64,000 bases of DNA from Balanoglossus misakiensis. Taxonomy: Eukaryota > Hemichordata. The translations under genes and the position numbers were made by a program. The number at the start of each line of letters is the position of its first letter. The stretch's first letter is position 1. Below are positions 1 to 11,700 of this stretch, one piece after another. The stretch spans positions 12,028,001-12,092,000 of the forward strand of contig CM082584.2 in NCBI GenBank assembly GCA_040954595.2, written 5' to 3'. The notes under the pieces were generated by a model. That model saw only the letters and a list, made by a program, of their open reading frames with translations. It made no database searches and had not been told where the DNA came from.

Positions 1-101
1 ATTAAATTTATTACAAACGTATCTGTTGTTGAATATACAGCGCTGTACGTCGAATAATAGCTCGCCCTCAACGGTGTATGTTATAGTAAGCGCTATCTCA
101 A

Positions 102-133
102 TGACGTCACAGGGAAACATGGAAATGTAAACA
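102..133 (+). promoter_or_regulatory. CRE palindrome and forkhead-like site upstream of the first gene
   Basis: A perfect CRE palindrome (TGACGTCA) lies at 102-109 and a forkhead-type GTAAACA at 127-133, about 90-115 bp before the first ATG of the gene at 219. Both are only sequence matches. No TATA box is evident. The transcription start is unknown, so the role is inferred from position. Confidence 0.35.
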
Positions 134-218
134 CACCTGTTGCCAGAAGAAGACTAGCGTCTATGACAACCATTTTTAACGCACTTTTATTTCTTTGACG
201 GATCAAGGAGAACCCGAT

Positions 219-1691
219 ATGGGTTCCGGGGTTAGCAAAGATCTAACAGTCGGTTTGCCAGTAAGTCCCCGAGCGGAGTTTGCCGAAAAGAATGCCCCCA
301 AAGGGGCACAGGTAAGCGATCAACACTCTGGCAATGCATTAGCCTGCAATTGGATACATTGTTGCATACACTGTATCAATCTTAAGTAACAAAAGTGACA
401 CTACAACTATAATGGAGCACCGATTAAAGAACTAAATGTTTTCTTTTTTCCCCAACTGTCCTCAGCCATTACTTATCGATACCCCAGCCCTGATTGACCT
501 TGGCCATGGCACTGTTAGATATAGAATTGGACAAGGCAATGAGAAGAAGCCAGAGCCTAAGAAGGCAAAAGCAGGGTATTTCTACCATCCAAGATTGGAT
601 GATTACAGTGAAGGTGAGAGACATGAAATTCTGGGATGGTAAAATCACCACGAAACACCTTTGATTTTATTTTTCATGTCATATATCCTGATCTTAAAAT
701 AGTTGTAGTAATTATCTTTTCCTGTTCAATATACAGAGGCTAGTGAACGACCAGAGGACAACTTCAAGTACCAGTATGTCTACAGAGCTCCCCCAAAGAC
801 AAGAGGGAAGAAACTATTCTATGTTTACGGCATCGGCTTAAACTCAGAGGATCAAGCAAAAATGGTCAAGAAACCATATTACAGACCTAAAGGCAAAGGA
901 TACTTATGGCCAAGCTCCTTCAGGAAATCCAATCATGTTTATTACGAAGTTAATTTTATAGAACAAGGTAAGGAGTCATGAGAATGTGTAACAACTTTAC
1001 CTTTTGCCACAATTGATGTACCCTCTAGGCTATATACACTACTGAGGCAGTGGCACTGGGACTGGCCACTGGCTTAGCTCAAGTTTCATCCATATTTGGC
1101 CATTGGTGGCGCTAAATTCAGTGTTTTGTCCAATAACATCTTAGTATATTCTTCCTTTTGACAGAGGCTGAACTGATGGATGCTGATAGTGACAGTGAGG
1201 ATGCTAATGAGAGTGCTGAGCACAGGGATAACATCAGGTATTAGTCAGTCTGCAATTTTACCCATCTGCCATTGCTTTAGTCACCTGTTGCTATTTCCAT
1301 ATTAACACTATCACACCTGTAATCATGTTTTTATTTGCCTCCACACGCTTCATCGTCAGGTTTAATCTGAGAGACAGTGACACAGTCGAGAAATTGAAGA
1401 AGAGGGTATCTGTGAGACTTCTTGTACCAGTGTCGAATGTACATCTGAGTTATCAGGAAGTAGAGCTCAGGTGAGTCCAAGCTTTGGTGCAGTTTTTGAC
1501 AACATGTCTAAATTGGCCTATCAGTAACTTGCAAGTCAATCTAAGCCATTCATACATTTTTACAAAGTGCTCTTTTTTTAACGACTATCTTTGAATATTT
1601 CTGTTTCAGCAATGACGACATCATCGGAAACTTGCGAACCGAAGAGCTGGGAAGCTTCAAAAGATTTACAATAGAACTACAGGCAGTGTAG
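219..1691 (+). CDS. Unrecognised 245-aa protein, N-myristoylation motif and ubiquitin-like C-terminus
   Basis: Six coding exons: 219-311, 466-613, 737-967, 1165-1237, 1360-1470 and 1610-1691, all with GT-AG borders and a continuous frame of 246 codons including stop. I do not recognise the family. The first ATG gives MGSGVSKD, which fits the N-myristoylation consensus (Gly2, Ser6). The middle (about residues 32-157) is rich in aromatic and basic residues, with a GYFYHPRLDDY segment and a KLFYVYGIG segment. An acidic, Ser/Asp-rich linker (about 159-178) precedes residues 180-245, whose beta-strand/helix/strand pattern resembles a ubiquitin-like fold. An upstream in-frame TTG was ignored in favour of the ATG. 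The gene converges on SPEF2. Exon structure is secure; membrane anchoring and the UBL fold are inferences. Confidence 0.75.
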
Positions 1692-2118
1692 AACTTTACA
1701 GACGTCCAACCAGAATTAGACTTGAGAAAAAATACTAATGATTATTCTTTGCCGTCCGAGATGAGATTTCACTTTTATGAGGCACCATCTGGTGATCATG
1801 AAAAATTTGAGAATACATAGTACTTGTATGGCATTTTAACACAGTCCCTTGCAAAAATTCTGAATCATGCAAAAAGAAAAACAATTCATCTTCGTCGAGT
1901 TTTCATGGTGGTAATTAACAAAGAGCTTTTATCATCCATTCTAGGGAATAACTTCTATCAGAGAGAACACTCCAATGTCTAATGTCTTTTACTAGAAATG
2001 TTTAAAGAGTAATATATATTGTCTTCATCATTTTTGTACAAGCCTCTGATTTCACTTACATGTGTAATTTTAATTTGTTTTTCATATCACATTTTTATAC
2101 TTTTTTTAATATGAATGA

Positions 2119-2124
2119 AATAAA
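2119..2124 (+). promoter_or_regulatory. Poly(A) signal AATAAA
   Basis: AATAAA lies about 430 bp after the stop codon of the plus-strand gene, in an AT-rich context. It is the best 3'-end candidate before the convergent SPEF2 transcript. Confidence 0.5.
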
Positions 2125-2445
2125 ACAAAAATACTGTAATAAAAAAAGCAGCAGCCAGCTTGTTTACTTGAGGCGTGAGTTTTGTATGGATGTGTATTTA
2201 TTTAAGCCAATAGGATTATAGAATCTTACACTTCCAAGGACCTGGGTTGATCCATCCAATCAGCGCTCGCGTCGTATACAGCTTACGATTCTGTAAGAGT
2301 GTTGGATCAATTTCTTCTCACACTGATCCCACACACAAAATAACACAAAAAATGTCTTGTATCGAACATAATTAATGGAAAAAAGGGCAGCAAGAGAGAG
2401 ACTTGTCCCTTTAAACCAGTTCAAGTATGGTGAACACAGGGTGAT

Positions 2446-2451
2446 TTTATT
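2446..2451 (-). promoter_or_regulatory. Poly(A) signal for SPEF2
   Basis: TTTATT on the plus strand (AATAAA on the minus strand) lies about 260 bp beyond the SPEF2 stop codon. A second candidate lies near 2189. Confidence 0.45.
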
Positions 2452-2711
2452 GCAAAGTACACAGGAATATAAATGCAATATTTATACAGAAGTAATCAGA
2501 TGGTTGTCAGATGAATATACTACATATAATACAATCTACTGATCAGGTACACGAGGCCACCATCTCTATCAACCAGATTTCAAATTTACAATTATTCCTC
2601 GTTAAAAAATATCTGGACGGTACAGGGAAAGGTTTCGTCAAGCCAACATCAGTTTAGGAATGTTTATGTATAAAATTAATTATAAGCATATGGTTACTGC
2701 ACAGGGGTATC

Positions 2712-5700
2712 TCAATCCACTGCTGTTTTCAGACTATGTGAATCAATGTCAGCTGTGGTTACCACACTTCCTGTGGTGAAGATGGCCTTGAAATCCTACA
2801 ATGACGAAAAAAAGCAATATAAATTATAATTACAGAATTGTTTTTTGAGGGATAGAAAATTATTTGGAAAATTAACAGAGTGGCCCGAAGGCTGCTACAT
2901 GATAATGCAACAACAGTGAAATTTAAATCTTTGCTCATAAAAAAAGGAATTCTGGGATTTTGTACTTACCGGGGTTTTGTATCTCTTGCACATCTGCAGA
3001 CAATCCTGTATGATTGGATGTTCAATCAAAGTCATAAACAGCACAGGCTGGCTGCTGTCGCTGCCTAGGTCCTGGTAAACCCCTGCCATGCGTTCCTTGG
3101 AAAAGGTGTCCTGGGGGTCAGAGGTCACGCTGAACCGGTGGCTGTCGCCGAGGCGAGGCTGTCCATGATGAAGAACCTGAAGTGGTAAACATGGCAGGAG
3201 GAAAGTTTGAGTTAGATGTGTGAGGAAATATCAACCACATAATTTGGCTGGTAAAGTGTCTGAAATCAGTAAATAAATATGCAGTGAAATACACTCACGA
3301 TATTCAGTGCTTCTAACGGTACTTTAGCGCTGATGGCCGACTCTGGGATGTCTTCCGTTAGCTGTGCTGGTTCTTCGCCAAGTGGCTCATCAAGTTTGAG
3401 TTCACTGTCACCAACATCGTCCTTCATTGCATCAACAACCTATAAACCAAACACAACGTGGTTTTAGTGTCTGACTGTGGCCTCTAACACAATTTGGTGG
3501 GCTGTGATCAATCTGAGAGAGGTCGATCCAAGATTAAACAAATTTCACTCTGACAGTGCCAAAAGATCTGATGGCCTCTCTTTCATTTCTTTCTTTCATC
3601 ACAGGCCAAAACCATCTCACAACTGATATGGCAGACCCGTACATCCCCACTCCCACACACATCAATCTCTCACCTCTTTCATCATTTGCAGTTTTTCTTT
3701 CTGTGACTGGTCCAACTCTGGCTCCTCTTTCTTGGGTCTTGGCATGTGAGTGCCAGACGCTACACTGAGTGCTCGGTAGAACCCAATCTGATAGTCTGGG
3801 TCAATGGCATAGTATAACAGCTGAAAAAAATTACCACAGTAAACAAAAAATTTTGTTGTTCCAGCCAGTGTCATTTTGAAAGAAATGGTGTCATTGATAC
3901 TAATGGTAGCATTTTCAAAACTTTGAAATTTGAGTACTCGATCTCGATTTTGAACTAACCATATTGACATAGTCTAACATTGGTGGCGCTGTGTCCAAGT
4001 CAGCAAAGATATCAAAGAGTAATTTCTGGACATTGCCAGTTCTGTCAAAGGCATACGGTTCTGATGGGCTTTCTGGGGAAGGTGGGGGTGCTTCCTGTCC
4101 ATACCAAAGCTCAACCTGCATTTGGGTGGAGAAGAAAAAAAAGTTTAGGTTTTCAGATTAACTCCGTAGTAGATTAAACATTTGGAGAAGTTTCATCTTG
4201 CATATAAAGCAATTATTTTTATCTGCCAACCTACCTGTTCGAACTGCTGTCTGTTGACCTGTCCTGTCCCCAGTGTATCAACAGCTTTGAATTTCTCCAG
4301 TGTTTCCAGCAGCTGTGCCTGGGTTGGCTGCGGCCAGGGATGGGTGCACTGCAGCAGGAATGTTCTGAAGTCGATGTACTCAGAGTCTGGTGACAACTGA
4401 GATGAAACTTGCTCCAACTGAAACAAACAAGTATCGACAATAAAGATCAGATCTTAATACACAGAAAGGGTTTATATTATTAAACTAGCTGTTCATCTTC
4501 ACCCTTACCCTCACCAAATTACTGCCTCTGTCCACAACAACAGAGTTAGACCACGGCTTAGAGGTAAATATGGGGTTGTGTGATGGAAAATAAAAAAGAT
4601 TGCTGACCTGAGATGGTGTTGCGTTCATCCACATATCAGGCAAAGCCTCCATACCATGCTGTGAAAACAAAGTAATGAGAAATGTGAATGTATTTATCTT
4701 TGGTTTAAAATGTGTAACATAATAAGCAATTTACAGATCATCCTCTCATCGACCTAAAACTGATCAAAGTCAAGGACAAGATACTCACAGTCAATGCAGT
4801 CAGGTCTGACATGGTATCGATGAATCCTTGGTTGGAGATAAAACCTGATGGTGCTGTCTTCAGGAACTGCTTCCGCAAGTTCTTCATCTGGTCCACCGTG
4901 AAGATGTCCGGACAGATCTGCTCCACTGGTGAGGGTCTGGGAGGAGGACTTGGGGTACGGAATACCCGGACACCCTGTGGGGGGAAAGGGGGGGGGGGTG
5001 ATGAAGTGTTATGTTGATGAGTAAAAACATATCATACTGGGACAAATTTAACAATGATAAATGAAATATTCTCCCTACCTCCTCAATTAAGAACTCTTTC
5101 TGATGAATAATCAGTTTCTGTTTGATCTTCTGTCGACTCTCGACTGCTTCGCGGGCAATAACGCATAATTCATCAATGCTAAAAAAACAAGAAAAGATAA
5201 TAAAGTTATTAATGATAACACCAATAAAGATGAACTGACAAACTGACAACACACGACTATATTATGGTTCATCCCCAATGTTTTTAATGGTACATGGACA
5301 TTTATATGTTTCAAAACAAGGGAACGGGTTGACAAATGGCAAGCAATAAATACTGTACTCTGAACTCTAATTTTTGCCATGGTTACCTTTGGATTTCTGC
5401 CTGGAATCTAGCTCCCAGCCAATCATTCATGTCTGTGTACACGCCTTCGGATTTTCCCTTCAACTCTTGCAAGACCTGAATACCGTGTATTCGGATCAAA
5501 TCAAGACGAGTCTTCACAGCAGATTCTATACATACACGTAGTAGGATAAAATACTGTTAAGATTGTACATGTCATTGACAAGTTCACTATATCAGAACAG
5601 AAATCATCCAGTGATGCTACACACATACAACTCTACAAACTGACCTTCTTCTGCTATGGCAGCAAAATATTCCTGTTTCATCTTCTCCTTCAATTCCTTC

Positions 5701-8700
5701 TTGGCCTTCTCTTCAGGACTTTCCTCTGAAAATACAACAAAAATTCAAAAATTAAACTTTATATTAAACTACATGGCCCAGAGATAATTGCTAAATTCTT
5801 CAGAGTATATCTGTCACAGATTATGCAATGAACTCTGATCATGTCACTATTCTCTCTTTAATCTCAACACTGACCTGGTGGAGGAGTAGGTGCAGGTTCA
5901 GCAGAGGGAGCCCTCTTGCCTTTCTTCGGCGACTTGGGCGATTTAGATCGAGCTCTGGGAGAAGCCCCGCCCGGACTCTTGCCTCTCTTCCCAGTAGGAC
6001 TCTTCTTTCCTCCCGGACTTTTCCCTCTCTTTCCGCCTTTCTTTCCAGCTGCTGCTGCCTTCTCTTTTTCCTTCTCCTTTTCCAGTTCTTTCTGCCTCTC
6101 TGCTTCTTCTTCAGCATCCTTGGCAGCTTGTTCGGCAGCAGCCTGGAAAAATGTGAGAGCATTAAACGAAAAACGGAAATCAGTGACTGAAAACCCGGCC
6201 ATCACTGAGAGTCTGTGGCACAGTTCATGGGGAAGCTATACTGTCTCAAAATGGAGGCTGACAGCAGAAAGCAGCAATCAGGGGAAAATACCAACTCAAA
6301 CAAACAGAACCAAGACAAAACAGGGAACATAAAACAATAATTGAGAAATGTCACCATGTCTACCCCTCAATGTTTTTTTATTTCCCACAATCTTTTCCCT
6401 CCAACTTTCAAAAAACCTTACATTCAATAATTAATTATAACCTTACAACGAATTAACATTTGTACCCTCTTTTGCAATTAGACTGACACCAACATGGAAG
6501 TCCACCTCCCAGTGGTGTCTCTTCTAGACTAGAATATATTTATCAAAAAGGGTGGAAAATTTAACAAAACTTAACACTGTTATCGTTACCACCACAGTAA
6601 GGGGAAATTGTTGTAAAAGAAACTTAGGTGGTATTCTGTGCAGTATCAATGATGATATGCATGTGCATGCATGTTCTCTGATTTGCCCGTATAAACACAT
6701 GCGGGAACAGCTATGAATGAAGTAGTCAAGGCTCTAGACACACTTGTGCACTACATCTCATTTACAAGTCAGATTGCGATCACAGCCACAGTGCACAGAA
6801 CAGAGTCTAGAGTCTCGAATCTAACTGCAGCTCCATGCAATGAAGGGATATTTTTACTGCCTCAATCCCATGCTTATCACCATGAAACACAGAACACAAC
6901 AATGATAAAAAAAACATTCTGCGGTGACCAAACACACAATTTATGCTTTACTTAAAACACAGTCCTTAAAACAAGCATGCAAAGCTATAAACTTTACTTT
7001 AAGAACACACAAACACAAGAGCTCCAAGTATCAAACCAGGAAGCACTATTATTTCTCGGTGACATAAAACAGCAAATTTGATCAATAAATGACTGTGGTG
7101 GTAGTTGGAACCCCTGTGTTCTTTTGTACAACGATATATACACATATTCATGCACTTACCAGATAGCATCGTATGCAGTCACTTGACTAAATTAGTGTGC
7201 AAGCATTAATTGGACACAAGACAACGGAAAAAGACAGACAAAGACAGTGGTGAAATACGAATACACCAAAAAGTGCAATTACGAAAAATCAAAATCACAT
7301 CAGGAAGTAAGTCATGAGAGAAATTGAAAAGAGAGTTACACATTCCAGATGCAAAATGTTTTGGTTTGTTTTTGACAAAAAAGATTTTCCCATAAACGAG
7401 AACTCATGGGATGAGGATCTTTAATTTAACTTTTTTAAAAACATGCTAGTTCATTTTTGTCATTTTTTGCATAACAACAATTGCTGTTGAAGAAAAACGA
7501 TGTTTCAGTGGGAAAGTGTACTAGGACACCAGAATTTTTTTACAGTATAAAGCCAGACACATCATTATATTCTTTAAAAATGTAAATGAACAACTAGACA
7601 AACATTGCCCAGTGATGCATTCTCCACACCAGCGATCAATTTCATTATCTACACCATAGATTTATGAGACAATTTTAGCGGCCAATGATCAAAGCAATCC
7701 CTGCTGTACCCTAAAAACAAAACAACAATTTGCCCGGTGATCGACCTTTTAACTAAGAAAGCAGAAAAGCTGACCCTAAAAAAGCATGTTCTCAGAAATC
7801 AAATGTATGATTGTTGTTAGATGGTTAGTCTTGCAGTGGTGCGACAACTGTGGTTACAGTGAAAAGTCGGTAGAGTTGTTGACACCCAAATCTCACACAC
7901 TGTGTAAAACAGGACAAATTGCAAACATGCTTACCATTTCTGTCACTTTGTAGACAGCAAAGTTATGTGCTTCAAAGAGAATCTATCAGGGAAAGAAAAC
8001 AAGTACATGTAATCAGATGTTTCAACATTTTACGGCTAAGCAATTAACCTATTGTCTCATCAATACATGTACTTCTCAGTACATCTACACTCTTCCACCA
8101 TAAAAAAGCAAGGAGTCACCATCACAGAATCCCACACATCCTAAAAAAACTCACCCTTTCATCGGGATCACTGGGTGGCTGAGGAGTTTCCTGACTATCA
8201 TCCAGCATTCCAGCGCCACCCTTCTCCTTCTCCTTTTCCTTCTTTCCTGCACGGCTCTTGTTTCCTTTGTCTCCCTTACCAGCGGAAGCCTGAAGTGGGA
8301 AGAATCCCTCCGACGAGGTTGGGCGTCGAGGGACAAGCGGAATTCTGGAAAAGCAGGAAAGAGGAAATGAATATCCCTATACAGTAAGATATGCTTTCAT
8401 AAGGGCAGGATTATAATTTACACAACTTTGCAGAGTTGAAAACAATTTTCAAATCACTACAGAACAGCCCAATGATGCAAGTAGCCACGGCAATGAGTAG
8501 ATTCTTACCTCGATTTCTTCTCATCGTCATGATCTTCATCATCATCGTCTTTGCCTTTCTTTCCTTTAGCTGAGGTCTGCGATGGTGTCTGTGGCAACCC
8601 GGACTCGCTGCCGGTCACACTTTTGGCTGACTCCGGTCGTTCGGTCACCGGCAGCTCTATCAGTGGTATTCTGGCGTACTCTTCATTCAGTTCATCAGGT

Positions 8701-11700
8701 ATTTTGCCTTCCATGCCGTTATAGTAATCTCGCAGCAGACGTAGAGTGTCTTGGTATCTATCAATTTCACTCTGTTACATTAACAATAACGGAACAAGAG
8801 AGTTATCAGCTTGACAATATAGCAAGCACGCATCAAAGAGGGAAAAATACTATTTTTTGTCTGAATTTAACATCACAAAGTCCCCAGGCTGAAAATTTTG
8901 CCAATAATATTAACCTTTTGCCCCATATCCCTTGTAAATGGTTCCAAAGTACCCTATGTATCAACTGGACAAGGTGACTTGTTTGTTTACCTGCATCAAT
9001 GTAACATAGTGGTTTGTTAGTAAGCCCATTCTGTCCTCTAACCATCCTTCCTCCATCACCATTTTCCTCTCATTCTCCGCATCTTCTTTTCGGGTGTCAC
9101 AGATATCCCATAATTTTTCTTTAAGATCCTGTTCACGAAGGGGGGGGGGGGGAAATGAAAACAAAAGATTCAGGTTGTTTCAGTTTGAGCCACTTATGGT
9201 AATGCTCTGAAATGGTAGCAGCTTCCTTGGAAGCCAGAGATATTTCCCAAATGCAAGTGTGGCACTAGTCTGAGATACATGCATGCGAGCGTTGTTTTCA
9301 AATGCCTTCATCAAATCAACGAAACAAAGGAAATCTTCACCTCAATTCTTTTATGCAACTCCGCTTTCGTCTCTTCGTCCTCTCTCATATCATCCGGGAC
9401 TTCGTTGTAATCATTCTGCCACTGTGTTACAAACTCCTGCTTTATATCCGGCCTCTTCAGGAAATCCGCAAAGACGTTGCGGATCCTGTGGAAGTAGCGG
9501 TAAATGTTCTCGCGTTCTCCACGCACTGCACGGAATACGTGCTTGCTGCAGTTGATGTAGGATGACTCCACAGTTTCCCAGTGTGGGGCCAAGATATGCG
9601 CCAGCTCCTACAAGAGACAGAACCACAATAATTGAGTATGTAGGAAAATAATGTTACTAACGGCTGAATGCCACGATTACTATTTTTTCTCACAGCCCTA
9701 GCTGAAAGGTACAAGAATATGGATCCTACTAACCGGATCGATAGCCTCATCCACATATTCCCAGTCTTCTGATCCGGGCTGCGGTGGTGGGGGACCAGGT
9801 GGCTCCAGGGGTTCCGGTTCTGGCTCTGGTTCCGGGGTCTTGGATTTCCTTCCAGACTTCCCTCTCTTTGGAGATTTGGATTTTTCTCTCTTGGGAGATC
9901 CTGGATTTTGTGATTCACAGAGTAAGCATAAGTCAGTTATCATTATGGTTTGATGCAGTGTTGGTGTTAATTGCACTGTTAGTGTTTATGATCTATACTT
10001 ATGTCAATGTGTTATGTTTTTTTGTGCAGGGTGTTAAAATTCCATCTTTCCTGTTAATGCCTCTTTTTGAAGAAAAGAATTGGGATTTTTTTGTTTGCCG
10101 TGTGAGTACAGCAGAGATGCATATAACTCCAGTGGTTAATGTGTAAAGCTTGCTTGTGTCAATTGTTAGGTTTGGATTTGAGGGTTGATTGTGGTATGTG
10201 GTTGTTATGCTTGGAAGTTAGAAGTGAGAATGTGATTTTACACGCAAAGGCTTTAAAAGTAGAGTTGGTTTTCTATGTGGTCAACCATATCACCCCAGAA
10301 TTCCTGCACAGTGCGATTTTTCTTGTCTCGCCATGGGCAGATGTGATCTACGGTGTTCTCACTAAATGTCACTTTTCACAGACAACTGACAGGTACGTTG
10401 CCTATTCTTTTCTGTGAGGCAGGACAACTGGGGCGAACAGGTTAAGTGGTATAGGTAGACTGATGTGCTTAGGAACCGCAGCTTGCATTGCGTGTGACAC
10501 CAACTTACGTGACTTCTTTCCTTTAGCTTTGTCTTTTCCTTTGTCTGCTGAGGTACGTGCATGCATTGTGGGGGGTAGGCGGTACAAGAACAGGGTTAAA
10601 ATACAAATACAGGGCGGGATACATTAAAGGTAAAAACCACACAGCAACAAGGGTAAAGGGTGGGGCAGCAACACCACACAACACAGAGCAGATAGACCTT
10701 TATAGCTATACAAGTCATCAGAATGATGTATGTGCACTAAAATGCAGAATCACTTAGATTTTTATCAATATTTTCCACAACAACAAAATAGAGCCAGTAC
10801 ATCCTTAATTGTCATTTGGCAGACACACATTCAGTGGATGGTGCATATTCTGTGTATAAAACTATGAACTATGTGTACAGTTTGACAGAGTGACAGGGCA
10901 GTCCTGCCAAAAGATAAAACACTTTATTTATAATACACAAAGTGTGAATACTATTATTGTCAAAGTAGCAAAATCCTACAGGTCAGTAAGAAATAGTTGA
11001 GTGTGCATACAAAATGTTTCATATAAGCCACAAGTATGTGCATTTATCAACATGTAGTGCTTGTCAAGACACATTCAAAATTTACCAATGTGACTTTGAC
11101 ATCTGGCCCATTACTACTGCATCAATACAAAGTCTTCAAACCTAGATACAGTTTCGTACAGTCCAGATATATACGGCCAAATTCCAAGTCAACATTTCAA
11201 TACATCAGTGCATCAACTTACCCTTTCGGTCACCAGACGGCGTTCTCTTGGGACTACCGGCACGTTTAGGGCTGGCACTACCACTCCGTTTCCCCTTACC
11301 ACTTCCCTTTGGCGAGCCTTCTCTCTTGGGTGATCCTGTCCTCTTCGGGGAACCTCCCCTCTTTGGAGATCCTCCTCTTTTGGGGGAGCCACCCCTCTTG
11401 GGAGAACCTGTATAACAGTGAATCAATGCTTATTCACATGGAACATTAACCAAACATTTTCCTTCAACATCCCTGCAAACAGTTCAGTAAAAGTATTACT
11501 AACGAAAGACTAGATCAAGTTAAAAAGGTACAAATGCATTCACTTACCACCTCGAGAGCCTTTCTTGGAGCTTGGTCTATCAACGCTTGCCTGAAATGAA
11601 CCACAATGGTTGATGAAGGCAATATTAACACAATGTATACACATGGTACGCCAAATATCAAAATGACAATTCTGCCAAGAACACACACCTAATACTAATT

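Larger units (their letters stand above)
1692..2711. other. Convergent 3' ends of the first gene and SPEF2
   Basis: No coding sequence is visible. The AT-rich left part is the likely 3' UTR of the upstream gene, with a poly(A) signal near 2119. The right part is the likely 3' UTR of SPEF2, with an antisense AATAAA at 2446-2451. The two transcripts therefore end tail-to-tail within about 330 bp. Confidence 0.6.

Noticed and set aside
195-218. Extension of the first gene to an upstream TTG
   Set aside because: The ATG at 219 gives a better start and creates a myristoylation consensus; animal genes rarely start at TTG.
11222-11407. Possible CRISPR-like or satellite array from regularly repeated units
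   Set aside because: The repeats are in-frame GSPKRGG-type codons inside a spliced SPEF2 exon; no spacers exist.
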